Assembly (NCBI GenBank): GCA_963989385.1
Contig: OZ022507.1
Coordinates: forward strand, 57,671,400 to 57,735,399
DNA: 64,000 nt
Source: Ctena decussata
Taxonomy: Eukaryota > Mollusca > Bivalvia > Lucinida > Lucinidae
Reading direction: 5' to 3'
How positions within the stretch are numbered: position 1 is the stretch's first letter; each line of letters opens with the position of its first letter. Position numbers and translations under genes: made by a program. This document shows positions 11,060-22,614 of the stretch, piece by piece. A model generated the notes under the pieces. It searched no databases. It was given only the letters and a program-made list of their open reading frames with translations, and had not been told where the DNA came from.

Positions 11060-11660
11060 GGGGTGTTTACATGATAAGATTAGTCTTATATGATTAGTCT
11101 TATAAGACAGATCTTACCATGTAAACCCTTCTATTACTAAGTCTTATATGATTTTTTGTCTCATCAGACAAATCTTGGCAAATAGAACTTGTCCTATTCA
11201 GCAAGACAGAGTCTTAGCATTTCAACCAATAACCATCGAGGTAACCGAGGCTAATGTATTTCTGAGACACAATAAAACCAAGTTACACATTTTCATTCTT
11301 AAAATAGAGTAGTAAAACAATGTGTGTAACAGGAACACCAGTAAAATGGCACCAAAATCATCCAACGAAAAACAGGAGATAGAGTTTTCGGCCGCGGAAA
11401 CCTACCGTATCTGCTAGTTGTATCAGGAGGAAGATGTTCTTTGGAACAAAAACTTAGCAGATTATTCAAAGAGTGAGAAAAGAGAAGCAGCCCTTCAACG
11501 TGTAAAAGAGAAACTAGAAGAAGAGTTTCCTGACATAGCTAATTTAGGCGGGAAAATAAATCATATATGATTTGTATGGCCGTGTAGACGCAAAAATCTT
11601 ATATGACAGAGTCTTATAAGACAAAATCATATAAGACAAGTCTTATCATGTAAATAGGCC
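11060..11660 (+). mobile_element. TIR transposon remnant carrying a MADF-like exon
   Basis: The ends form imperfect inverted repeats of about 55 bp, rich in the subrepeat GTCTTATA. The left reads GTTTACATGATAAGATTAGT; the complement of the right reads ATTTACATGATAAGACTTGT. The element is about 600 bp and holds a short coding remnant (11346-11570). MADF/Myb-SANT proteins accompany the transposase in PIF/Harbinger-type transposons, so a deleted derivative of such an element is the likeliest reading. A 3-bp target duplication typical of that superfamily could not be defined with certainty. Confidence 0.75.
11346..11570 (+). pseudogene. Truncated MADF-like DNA-binding domain
   Basis: ATG at 11346, TGA at 11568-11570, 75 codons. 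Codon 24 is TAG (11415-11417). The translation starts MAPKSSNEKQEIEFSAAET and then has LYQEEDVLWNKNLADYSKSE, followed by a basic/acidic helix ending in KLEEEFPDIANL. The pattern of Leu-Tyr, acidic pair, Leu-Trp, Asp-Tyr and a Lys-Arg-Glu-Ala helix is that of the MADF fold, used for DNA binding in Adf-1-like proteins and in Harbinger-associated proteins. Only about the first two thirds of the domain is present before the right TIR begins, so the gene is truncated as well as stopped. Identification is from motif memory, not from a search. Confidence 0.65.
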
Positions 11661-11994
11661 TTAAGATAGTTCAAGAGTAAAGCTATAAAATCTGACATTG
11701 ATTTATTGGCCTCTAGACACGGGTTATTCACTGATAACACCTGCAGTTAGGCTCATCAGCCGGATTCAGATTTGATTGATCCATTTCACACATGATTATG
11801 GAGATAGTAATTACAACTTTAATGGTGCATGGGTCTGTGATTTTATCACGGGGGTCACTTCCATATGGAAGAATGTGCCGCTGTAATAGTCCTTTTTTCG
11901 AAACTGAAGAATGCATCAATAGATCATTATTTTTGAATGGCTATGCATAATAAGTTTTTTTTTTGAAAACCTGGAATCAAAACAGAAACATTCC

Positions 11995-12090
11995 ACCGGA
12001 CACACAACGTTGAATCAACATTAAATCAACGTTGATTCAATATCATGACGTTGAATCAACGTTTATTCAATGTTGATTCAAGATTGTCTG
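11995..12090. repeat. Palindromic AACGTTGAATCAACG repeat cluster
   Basis: Four to five overlapping copies of GTTGAATCAACG / CGTTGATTCAAC in both orientations, able to fold into several alternative hairpins. Confidence 0.8.
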
Positions 12091-12639
12091 CCTGCTGGGA
12101 TTGTTGTATATCTCAACATGCCAAAAGTGGAAATTAGCCAATTCCCTGCTGACATACATTTTTTTTCTCTTTTCTTCATATATTCCTTGTTAAGTCACGT
12201 AATGGATAATATATTCCGGGAAACACGGAACGTTTCATAATCTGCTTGCTACGTTCGCTATAGACGCATTATTGGGCGTTACAGCCACTTTTCAGGTTCG
12301 TTCTTAGGCTAGGATGAAATTATAGATACCCGTGTCAAACACCAAGTAAGCCCTCGGGGGATTAGGTACGCTTATATGTACATGTATTTAGTATTTAGAA
12401 TGTTGAAAATTTGCTTCAGCATGAATGATTTATTTCTTGTTCAGTAGTATTTTAGTTCTTTTTATATTCCGGCGCCCAGATAACTCAGTCGGGAAGACAC
12501 TTGACTCACGACTAGCTAAATATAAACACATAATTTGACATAAGAGCCATGACACGACAAACCTTGTAACCAACAAAGTGGCATATGCAGCATATATGAA
12601 CACATAATTTGACATAAAAGCCACGACACGACAAACCTT

Positions 12640-12835
12640 GTAACAAACAAAGTGGCATATGCAGCCAGCGAAGACTCAGATCAGCCTGGTCATCCGCGCT
12701 TAAAGCGTAGGTAAGTGTCTAGCTACCTCCATGCCGACAGTGATGACTCTGATCAGACTGAACGGATGCACATTCTGATATGAGTCTTCGCTGAGCGCAC
12801 ATGCCATATTGTTGCTGCTCATGTATCAGAATTAT
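12640..12835. mobile_element. MITE, AGCGAAGACTC family (copy 2)
   Basis: The core begins GTGGCATATGCAGCCAGCG, then AAGACTCAGATCAGCCTGG, and ends ATGAGTCTTCGCTGAGCGCA and CATGCCAT. The last part is the inverted complement of the start over about 33 bp. Compared with the copy at 55952-56189, the outer terminal repeat (GAGCCACGACACGACAAAC) lies in the 74-bp monomer to the left. Confidence 0.85.
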
Positions 12836-13114
12836 ACATTATAAAATAGAGCCAAAGCCGACATAGCAAGAAGATCATATAACGGCACTTTGTAACCAAC
12901 AAAGTGGCATATGTAACATATATGAACACATAATTTGACATAAGAGCCAAGACACGACAAACCTTGTAACAAACAAAGTGGCATATCCAGCATATATAAA
13001 CACATAATTTGACATAAGAGCCACGACACGACAAACCTTGTGACCAACAAAGTGGCATATGCAGCATATATGAACACATAATTTGACATAAAAGCCACGA
13101 CACGACAAACCTTG

Positions 13115-13310
13115 TAACAAACAAAGTGGCATATGCAGCCAGCGAAGACTCAGATCAGCCTGGTCATCCGCGCTTAAAGCGTAGGTAAGTGTCTAGCTAC
13201 CTCCATGCCGACAGTGATGACTCTGATCAGACTGAACGGATGCACATTCTGATATGAGTCTTCGCTGAGCGCACATGCCATATTGTTGCTGCTCATGTAT
13301 CAGAATTATA
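13115..13310. mobile_element. MITE, AGCGAAGACTC family (copy 3)
   Basis: Almost identical to the 12640-12835 copy, as expected from the ~474-bp tandem duplication rather than from a separate insertion. Confidence 0.85.
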
Positions 13311-13530
13311 CATTATAAAAGAGAGCCAAAGCCGACATAGCAAGTAGATCATATAACGGCAAACAGGCTGATCATTTATATTTTTGTTTGATTTTTGTGT
13401 ATGTGCAGGCAATCGCTAACAGTGCCGTCTGTTTCCCAAGGCAACTGATATAGTTCGTGCTGAAATCGAGGCGATCTGTCAAATTTTTAAATTGTCTGGA
13501 AAAAAATATGAGAACATTATAGACTATAAT

Positions 13531-14295
13531 CCGTTTGCTCCCAAGTGCAAACGGGGTTTTGCTTATTTTCTCGAAAACGATGAAAGTTCCATCAAATGTT
13601 CCAATGTCCTAATGATTCCTATAACTATACATAACAGAATACGGAAAGTCCAAATTTTTGGATGTTTTTGTAAATTAATTTCCATTGACTTAATGCAAAA
13701 ACTAAGCAGTTTCACTAAAGGGCGTCGTATGCTTGTTAGAACAGCCAAAATATTGTTGATAGGCAATATCGTAAACTCGTAGTTTACTACATGTGTGGGT
13801 GTATATGAATGAAATAGTAAAATGTATTCACCTGTCCGCACGCGTAACGCATGGTATCACTGGTCAGGTGATACTATGTTGTAAATAAATATTGAGCTAT
13901 TATATTATTTTGCGAGTAAAAATTGTATGTTTTAAAATTTGATGATATATGGATGAAACAAAAAGTATAAAAAATGGATTTAGAATAAAATTTCAATTAA
14001 TTATGCAAATTTTTGTCTAGGGATAGCATACATTGGCCACATGCTCTTAAACGTAAAACTAAACGGGAATTCCAACAGCCAACTTTTACTCCCTTGTAGT
14101 TAAGAGGTGAAAATGACATATTTTATGTCCTATTTTTGTATAGAAACTTTTTTTATGCAAAACCTCACATTTCTGCAAAATTATGATTTTGTTATGTATA
14201 GGATGAAACTTAAGAATGAGCGATTCGAAAATCTTTTACCTCTCATCAATTTTGAGAAAATATTGGGGATGCCGTTTGCATTTGGGAGCAAACGG
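13531..14295. mobile_element. hAT-like non-autonomous TIR element
   Basis: The 24-bp ends CCGTTTGCTCCCAAGTGC... (13531) and their inverted partner (to 14295) differ at one base. Each end is itself a small palindrome (CCGTTTG...CAAACGG). Similarity continues inward over ~35 bp of 'attttctc.aaa' sequence. Flanks are ACTATAAT (13523-13530) and ACTATACA (14296-14303), an 8-bp pair with six matches, as expected for a hAT target duplication. Inner open frames (13492-13841, 14107-14490) cross the element ends and have no recognisable domain. Confidence 0.75.
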
Positions 14296-14309
14296 ACTAT
14301 ACAATCGGA

Positions 14310-14395
14310 CTGCAATTCAGCCTATCTGTCTGTATTCCTACATATATACCTACCTATCTGCCAGTATACCTGCCTACATGTACCTACCTACCTGA
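14310..14395 (+). repeat. Imperfect tetranucleotide (CTAC/CTGC) tract
   Basis: Runs of 'ctatctgtctg', 'acctacctatctgcc', 'acctgcctacatgtacctacctacctg'. Confidence 0.75.
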
Positions 14396-14620
14396 GATCT
14401 GTACAATTTGCCTCTCTACTCGATCTTTCATTGTTCCAGAAAATCGGTTCTCATAGTAGAGTGCGGACGCGATATATTTTCGCCGAATAAAGTTTCTGTT
14501 CTGGTTTGTCTGTTATACTTGGCAATGTTATTACTTTGTGTTTATTTTGATGTGGTGACTTATTAGCTGTGCAGTATATCAACGAACACCAAGATTTCTT
14601 AAAAACATCTCTTTCCTACA

Positions 14621-14792
14621 AAGGAGCGGCGGTAGTGTAGTGGCTAAAGCCCAGGACTACTAATCAAGGGATAGCAAGTTCTATCCCCCGCTTCTCCGGT
14701 CATTCTGATGAGACTTTAAATCGAGGTCTCGTCTCCGTATGACCTAGTTGGTGGTGGGACGTTAAACCAGAGTTCACACACTCACTCATTTT
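14621..14792 (+). mobile_element. tRNA-derived SINE, family B
   Basis: The head GCGGCGGTAGTGTAGTGGCT contains an A-box-like segment, with a B-box-like GTTCTATCCCC about 50 bp further. The body is 'tttaaatcgaggtctcgtctcc' and the end 'gggacgttaaaccagagttcac' followed by short 'actc' repeats. Only one copy is in the window. Confidence 0.75.
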
Positions 14793-14840
14793 CCTACGAA
14801 CTGTTAGCATCTCAAATCGATTGTCATTATAAGACTATAA

Positions 14841-14868
14841 CCCCCCCACACACACACACACACACACA

Positions 14869-14903
<35 letters not shown>

Positions 14904-14941
14904 CCCCTCCCTCCCTCTCCCCCCCCCCCCACACACACACT
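14841..14941. repeat. (CA)n and C-rich compound microsatellite
   Basis: Long CA runs are interrupted by CCC and by a CCTCCCTCTCCC stretch. Confidence 0.97.
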
Positions 14942-17900
14942 CTAAGAAAGATAGTGAACGATTAAACGGCCTTTGGTCTGTCCGTTTTAATTAAGTTTTT
15001 ATACACGTTTTCAGCAGGATGTTTTTTTTTTCATTTCTAGAGCTGTAAATAGATTAGAGTGAGACACTTCCTATTTTCTCCTGAAAATATATTTTGTCAT
15101 CCTCGATGAGGCTGTTCTGATGAGAGCCACAACATATGTTTTCAAACCCCAAATAGTCTCTCATTTTAACAAAATGTATACCTGTCAAGTGTAAAAAATA
15201 GGTGTAAACAATAAGTGGTGCAAACAGTGCAGACCCAGATAAGAAATGAAGATCATTTGTATAATACTCCTTGAATCAAGATCTCGTAATTTCATGTAAA
15301 ACAAATTAAAATCTTCCGGACTGGCAAACACTGTAGACCCAGACTGTATGCCTAGGTAGCAATGGTTGATCTAAGTCAGTATAACAGGTATTGTGGACAC
15401 GTAAACATTCCTCTTAATGTATATTTAATGTATCATGTACATGCATGCGACAATCCTATTAGGCTTTTACCCTTTCCATTAAGATATCTTTATTTGCAAT
15501 GACAGGTAGCGAATGATCATTGCTACCTGACAATACAGATATCTCTGTTCATAGTTAGGACATACAGTGTGTAACCCATTAATGTTTAGTATTCAAATAA
15601 AATGACATTGACAAACAATGCTGACCCAGATCAGAAGCCGCAGAAAGCGGTGTCTGATCAGGGTTTATAGTATTCGTATAAGATAAATGGGTATTTCTCT
15701 TTCAAATAAAACAAAATGATAAAATTAATATAAACTTAAGAAGACACCCCTTAATTGGCAAATGGACTTATCTTTTCGATAAGGCTGGAACATCCCACTA
15801 TGCATAAATGAGTTAAGAGAAATTACATTTAAAACACATCTACAGTTTTTTTTAGTTTAAAGTATCGATATTTTATATGTGCGTCATTATTCTCTGCCCT
15901 AGGCTGAGTAATGTGCTCTCTTTATCAGTAATTTTAATTCGTTTTCTTGGAAAATTTGGTCAAATTTCAGGTCCGCAAAAATAAATTGCCTAATTCGCAA
16001 TTTATATGGTGCTAGAAATGATGTTCTAGTACGATTTAGTTATCTAAAAGTGTTATTTAAGTTCTACTGTTATCACAAATTGGATATTTTCTTAGTGGAA
16101 AGACTGAAAAAATCGAGCGATAAAATTAATGTCCCGTAGAATACAAATCTAAAACGAGTTTCACTGGCGTAATAAGATGATTTTATGGTATTTTTTTGTC
16201 ATATAACAACATAGTATACACAATGCAAAGAAGTTTGATTTTTGATACATGGATCTTGAAATATTCTTCTCGGAAAGTCTCATATTACAACTGGTAAGAT
16301 TTCAAGTTTTTCTATTAAAGAACTTAGAAAAACAACTTGAAATGCAAAGCAGTACTGCTGATATAAAAAAGTAAACAGACTGGCAAATTGTAGCGCAAAC
16401 ACTTCTCTGTGTTTAAACACAGAACTTGTTCATGCACCAATACCGCATTTAGCCATTTATGTTAATACTTGTATCTAAACACAAACCATTCACTGTTACA
16501 TTTTAAGATCGTGTATTTTACGGGACAGTACAGAAGACGTGAAAAGCAGTGTAACCGTTCTAGATGCTCTATAAAGCATATACGTTTTATACAGACAGGT
16601 TGAAATTTTAAAGTTTAAAACAGTACATGTAGTTTTCCTTGAGGTTTTCAAATCTATAACTTTCTGTGTTTTGCAGGAATAGTTTTCTTTCAAGTTAGGT
16701 AAGTACAATGAGATCGTATTGCTCCCTTTTTGGTAGAAGAAGAGCATTTTGCTCTTTCAGAAATGATAGTGTGACGATTTCTCGCTCAACTTTGTCCTAA
16801 ACAAAATCACTTGCCTCTACGGTGGATTATACCATTATACTTCTAGCAGTTGCTTCAAGTCAATTGGTCTATACGGCTCGTAGAATACTGAAAAGAAGTG
16901 TTAGTCCCTTCACGTTGTCTCTTGTTGTCAGAATTCACCTGATATTTACTGTGCGATACTTTAGATAAAGCTGCGAGAGATACCAAAATTATGAAATGAC
17001 ACTGAACGATCTCTATATGACTTGTCTACTTTTTCAAAATTTTAACCACCCAAAAGTTACACTTTCTTGGGAATCAGTGAAAATCGCTTCAAAACTCACG
17101 TCTGCTAGATAGTAGACGTAACATTGGCGCACCGTATTCCTTTTACATTATCCAGCTTTTGTTGCATTTAGATATGGCTGGACTGTTACACTAGATGGAT
17201 GAATTAAATATAGTTTTAAAAAGAGACAAGATAATCAGACACAGAACCTATCCATTTGATATCTATAAAGACATGGTGCTATATGATCGGTTTACCATGC
17301 CATTGGTCGCTGGACCTGACTGATGATGAGCTGCATCGAATTCGACTGTGTTTCTTTCCATATTTTTTTTTCGTTGACACATTTGAAAATCTAGATCTCA
17401 GAATTGTCCTTCAACGTAGCTAACATTCAATATTTCATAATCTTCAAAGTTTTTTTTTTCTGTTTAAATTCAAAAGTACATGTACGTTGCCAAAATATGT
17501 TGTAATGAACATCTGTTTTATAGAAATTACAACAAAAGTGTAAAATGTATCTTGCAAATAGTGAACGTACCAAGCAAAAACGGCGCCTCTTCTTTTATGA
17601 TACCAACAAATGCTCAGACTAGCCTGCGCATGTGTGCAATCTGAAAATACTATGCATAGATCCTGAGGATTCCGTAGATACAAAGGGAAGGAACTACTTC
17701 AATCCACGGAGTCACAGACTGGTTTAGATCTTGGCTGTTCCCAAGTACCTAAATCAACTTTTATACCTGACAAAGCTCTTATCATAACGGGTATTTAAAA
17801 ATCGTTCATAAAATACACGTGCTTATCTTATAAGAGAGCACTGCGCCTAGTCGCACCCCAGTCGCAAAATCACCTGACGTACGCCCGCTCTGTGCACTTG

Positions 17901-18898
17901 GATATAAATACAGTCGTATGATGGACTTAGTTGCGCCAACGTTTGTAATCTACGCCGGCGTAGTTTACGCTTCCTTTGTGCACTCGGGGGCCCCAGACTA
18001 TTTGCGCATTCTTCAATAAACTTAAGAAATACACCAAATTAAACATAACATATTTTCCTAGCCGAACCTTTTCGCACTGGTATAATACAATATATCTTTT
18101 AGAGTAAATTCGATTTTAATGGACTAAGATTTGCTTAAATTTAATAGATGTCCTACATATTTATTGCATTTAGTGGATGTTCTGTTTTTTCCTAAAAGAG
18201 GACCTTTTTCATATAAAGACAAAAATTGCAAATGCACTGTTATAAAGCTGAATTAATCAATAACATGGATACGTTTGCACTGGTATGATAGCTTTTTTCT
18301 GATAAAAGATATTGTAGAATCAGAAAATTTTCCTACAATATCTCGTAAAATTTCTCGTGCACCTGGCCGCTGAACGGAATAAAATTTTTCCAATATGACT
18401 GGGCAGCCCTTGAATGCAAATTATCAAGATTTGCAACAAATTGTTTCGGAAACAGCATTATGATAGCAAAGAAATTTTTAAAACGTCACTGACCCTAAAA
18501 AATGAGGGCTTCAAAATCTGAGGGGTAACTCATAGGGTCGTGCGTGTACATATTACCTTGCAACTTTGTTTCAAAAAGCTCAATTCGTCCTCAGCTTCAA
18601 TGGTGCAAGTTTGGGAAGGGAAAGTATAAATGCACTGTGGTTGAATTTAATAGGGAGACCGGGGCTTGATGAATTACGGGATGAACGAATCAGGAGGATA
18701 ACGTTTGGTTGAGTAAGTTAATGTCATTTTCGTCCTTAGTGATAGACGCGCAAAATTCCGATAGACTCATTTCAATGATAAATTTACCATTATCTAGTGG
18801 CTGATGAAAAAAATTATTTTCTTGACGTCTTATTTGGTGAACATAATTAGAGGTGATTTCTGAAGACCAAATAGCCTTAAATAGAGCCGAAAAAAAAA
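14942..18898. other. No gene seen; short scattered repeats
   Basis: AT-rich. A motif 'gcaaacagtgcagacccaga' occurs at 15226 and in variant form at 15328 and 15607. The third instance leads into a perfect-stem hairpin (AGATCAGAAGCCGC / GCGGTGTCTGATCA, 15625-15660). A phrase like 'caaatgctcagactagcctgcgcat' near 17605 may be a scrap of the AGCGAAGACTC MITE. Open frames of 60-100 codons (for example 16496-16747 minus and 17444-17683 minus) show no domain and are expected by chance. Confidence 0.6.
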
Positions 18899-18914
18899 CA
18901 TGACCGTTAAGTAC

Positions 18915-19010
18915 GTTCCCGGTTCCCGGTTCCTGGTTCCCGGTTCCCGGTTCCTGGTTCCCGGTTCCTGGTTCCGTGTTCCCTGTTCCCGGTTCCCGGT
19001 TCATAATTCC
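18915..19010 (+). repeat. (GGTTCCY)n heptamer array, left end of foldback element 1
   Basis: About 13 copies of GGTTCCC/GGTTCCT. Because 7 and 3 are coprime and the unit creates no stop, all six frames stay open, giving false repeat proteins. Confidence 0.95.
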
Positions 19011-19099
19011 CGGTTCCTGGTTCCCGGTTCCTGATTATCGAGTCTCGGTTTCCGGTTCCCTGTGACTGGTTTCCTGTTCCCGGTTCCCCGTTGCCGATT

Positions 19100-22000
19100 T
19101 GCCGTTTTCAAACAATAATGATGGATATACAAATAAGGAACAAGAACTAGTTTCCGGTTCCCGATTCTCAGTTCCAGATTAGTATTTAATTTAGTTTTTA
19201 TGCCTTACTTACAAAGAAGCATTGATAACAAATGACTTATCACATTAACCGATTTCAACATCATTATCTGGCTTACACCATTTTATATGTTAGAACAAAT
19301 AACATTGTGTCAATTATTTCAACATAAGAATTGTTCAATAAGGTACCGGAAGCTCTTATCTTGTTGTTTGCCTTTTTGCAGTTTCTCTTATATTGATGAT
19401 TTTCCTCCAAATAAGGAACAAGGAACTAGTTCCCGGTTTCCGATTCCCGATTCCCTGTTCCAAATTATTTTGTGCTTTAGTTTCTTACTTACAAAGTTGA
19501 TTTTATTGTATTGAAAGCATCACATTCACTCGGATCCAACATCATCTTATGACTAATGTGCCTAATGTTATGCCAAATGTCAAAAATAAATTTATCCAAG
19601 CAACTTTACTTAACCCACTTTTGGTTCTATAATGAACGGGGAACTGGTTCTTTTTGCCAATTTGCCGTTTGAAAGAAATGACGATGTAAATACAAATAAG
19701 GAAAAGAAACTAGTTCCCGATTCCCAGTTCCTGATTAGAACTTGCTTTTTTTCTTAGCTATGTCAAAAATAAATTATTCGTGAAGTTTATGTGAATGGCT
19801 TTTTGCTCAATAAAGAAATGGGAACCGGTTCCTTGTTGCCGTTTGCCTTTTCATCTTTGCCGATTTGCCGTTTGATGGCGAAAAAGGAACAATGAACTGG
19901 TTCCCGATTCCGGATTCCCGATTCCCAGTTCCCGATTATTTTATGCTTTCGTTTCTCACTTAGAAAGTTGAATTCAATGTAATTAAAACATCACACTTAC
20001 TCAGTGGCATTATCATCTTATGCCTTATATCATGTCATATTTTAGAAATAAATTATTCATGCAACTTTATTTAGACCGCTTTATGTTCTATAAGGAACCG
20101 GAAACTGGGTCATTGTTGCCGATTTGCCGTTCTCAGTCAATGATAATGGGTATACAAATAAGGAACAAGGAACTTGTTCCCAGTTCCCGATTCTCTCTTC
20201 TCAATAGCTCTTTTTTGTCCTTAGTTACAAAGAAGAATTGATAACAAATATCTAATCATTTTTACAAGTTTCCACGTAATTGTATGCCTTACACCATCTT
20301 ATATGTCAGAACAAATATTATTGTGCCAACTATTTCAAAAGCAGTATTGTTCAATAAGGAACCGGGAACTGATTCCTTGTTGCACATTTGCACTTTCTCT
20401 CACATTGATGGGTTTTCTATATAAGGAACAAGGAACTAGTTCACGGTTTCCGATTCCCAGTTTCCAATTATATTGTGCTTTCGTTACTTACTTACAAAGT
20501 TGAAATCATTGAAATTAAAACATCACATTTACTCGGTGCCAAAATCATCATAAATTATGCCTAATATCATGTCATATGCCAAAAATGAATTATTGATGCA
20601 ACTTTATTTACACCGCTTTTTGTTCTATAAGGAACTGGGAACTGGTTCCTTGTTGCCGATTTGCCGTTTTCAATCAGTGATGATGGGTATACAAAAAAGG
20701 AACAAGGAACCAGTTCCCGGTTCCCGATTCGTAGTTCCCGATTAGTATGTGTTTTTTTTCTTAGTTACTAAGAAGCATTGATAAGAAATGACTTATCACA
20801 TTTACCCAATTGCAGCATCATTAAATGGCTTTCAATATGTTATATGTCAGAATAAATACTATTGTGCCAACTATTCAAACATCAGTATTATCCAATAAGG
20901 AAGCGGGAACTATTTCCTTGTTAGCTTTTTGCAGTTCTCTTACATTCATGATTTTTTACAAATAAGGAACAAGCAACTAGTTCCCGGTTCCCGGTTCCCG
21001 ATTTCCAGTTCTCGATTATTTTGTGTTTTCGCTTCTTACTTAAAAAGTTGAATTCATTGTTATTAAAACATCACATATACTCGGTGCCAAAATCATATTA
21101 TGCCTAATATCCTGTCATATTTAAAAATTGAATTATTGATGCAACTTTATTTAAACCGTTTTTTGTTCTATAAGGAACCGGGAACTGGTTCCCTGTTGCC
21201 GATACTATTGTGCCAACTAGTCAAACATCAGTATTCTTCAATAAGGAAGCGGGAACTTGTTCCTTGTTGCCTTTTTGCAGTTATCTCACATTCATTATTT
21301 TTTGTCAAATAAGGAACAAGGAACTAGTTCCCGGTTCCCGATTCCCGATTAGCAGTTCCCGATTATTTTGTGCTTTAGCTTCTTACTTACAAAGTTGAAA
21401 TCATTGTAAAACAAAGCCTCACGTTTACTTGGTGGCACTATCATCTTATGCCTAATATCCTGTCATATTGCAAAAAGTAAATTATTCATGCACTTCTAAT
21501 TAAACCGCTGTTTGTTCTATAAGGAACCGGAAATTGTTTTTTTGTTGCCGATGTGCCGCTTAAATGATGATGGATATGCAAATAAGGAACAAGGAACTAG
21601 TTACCGATTCTCAGTTCCCGATTAGAATTTGTATAATTTTTTCTAATCCTTAGTTACGAAGAAGCATTGATATCAAAAAAATTATCATGTTTACCCGATT
21701 GTAACATCATTATATACCTAACACCTTGTTATATTTCAGAACAAGAACTATTGTGCCTACTGTTTCAAAATCAGTATTGTTCACTATGGAACCTGGAACT
21801 GATTCCTTGTTGCCCTTTTGCACTTTCTCTCACAGTGATGAGTGTTTTGCAAATAAGGAACGAGGAACTTGTTCCCGGTTCTCTGTTCCTGATTCCCGAT
21901 TTCCAGTTCCCGATTATTTAGTGCTTTCGCTTCTAACTTACAAAGATGAATTTATTGAATTAAAGCATCATGCTTACTTGGTGGCAACATCATCTTATGC

Positions 22001-22614
22001 CTAATACCCTATCATATCTCAAAAGTCAATGATTGATGCCTTTTTAATTTAACCGCTATTTGTTCTATAAGGAACCGGGAACAATGATGATGGATATACA
22101 AATAAGTTTCAAGGTACTTGTTCCCGGTTCCCGATTATCAGTTTCCGATTAGAATTTGATTTTTTTCTTTGTAACTAAGAAGCATTGATAAAAAATGACA
22201 TTTACCAAAATGCAGCTGCATTTTATGGCTTTCACTGTTATATTTCAGAATAAATACTTTTGTGCCAACTATTTAAAAAGCAGTATTGTTCAATAAGGAA
22301 GCGGGAACTGGTTCATTGTTGCCTTTTTGCAGTTCTCTCACATTCATGATTTTTGCAAATAAGGAACGAGGTACTTGTTCCCGGTTCCCTGTTCCTGATT
22401 CCTGATTATTTTGTGCTTTCGCTTTTCACTTACAAAGTTGAATTCATTCAAATGACTTATCATATTTTCCCGCTTGCAGCATCATTATATGGCTTTCACT
22501 ATGCTATATTTCAGAATAAATACTATTGTTGCAACTTTTTAAAAATCGGTATTGTTCAAATACGAAGCGGGTACTGGTTCCTTGTTGCCTTTTTGCAGTT
22601 CGTCAAATTCATGA
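19100..22614 (+). repeat. Left arm: alternating ~275-bp subunits, forward
   Basis: Type A subunits carry 'caaagttgaattcattgta', 'catcttatgcctaatatc', 'ttatttaaaccgctttttg'. Type B carry 'aagaagcattgataaca', 'gacttatcacatttaccc', 'ttgtgccaactat', 'ttgcctttttgcagttctc'. Between them sits a boundary block GGAACAAGGAACTAGTTCCC (for example 19421, 20424, 21311), which contains the perfect palindrome GGAACTAGTTCC. The A+B dimer is about 540 bp. Divergence between copies is substantial, so the array is old. Confidence 0.9.

Larger units (their letters stand above)
12525..13365. repeat. Tandem duplication (period ~474 bp) with 74-bp sub-monomers
   Basis: A 74-bp monomer starting AACACATAATTTGACATAAG recurs at 12525, 12599 (cut by a MITE core), 12925, 12999 and 13073 (cut again). 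The segments 12525-12894 and 12999-13365 are nearly identical (~370 bp), giving a ~474-bp tandem period. The 74-bp monomer contains the outer terminal repeat of the embedded MITE family. Hydrophobic open frames on the minus strand across this tract are by-products of the repetition. Confidence 0.9.

Noticed and set aside
12430..13132. Hydrophobic open frames resembling repeated membrane segments (YATLLVTRF, SNYVFIY)
   Set aside because: They follow the 74-bp tandem monomers on the minus strand, and neighbouring frames give equally long hydrophobic peptides.
18690..19004. Open frame with repeated EPGTGNQ peptide
   Set aside because: It is the translation of the GGTTCCY heptamer array; all six frames stay open (other frames give PGSRFPV repeats), so the long frames at 27000-27484 and 28756-29247 are also artefacts.
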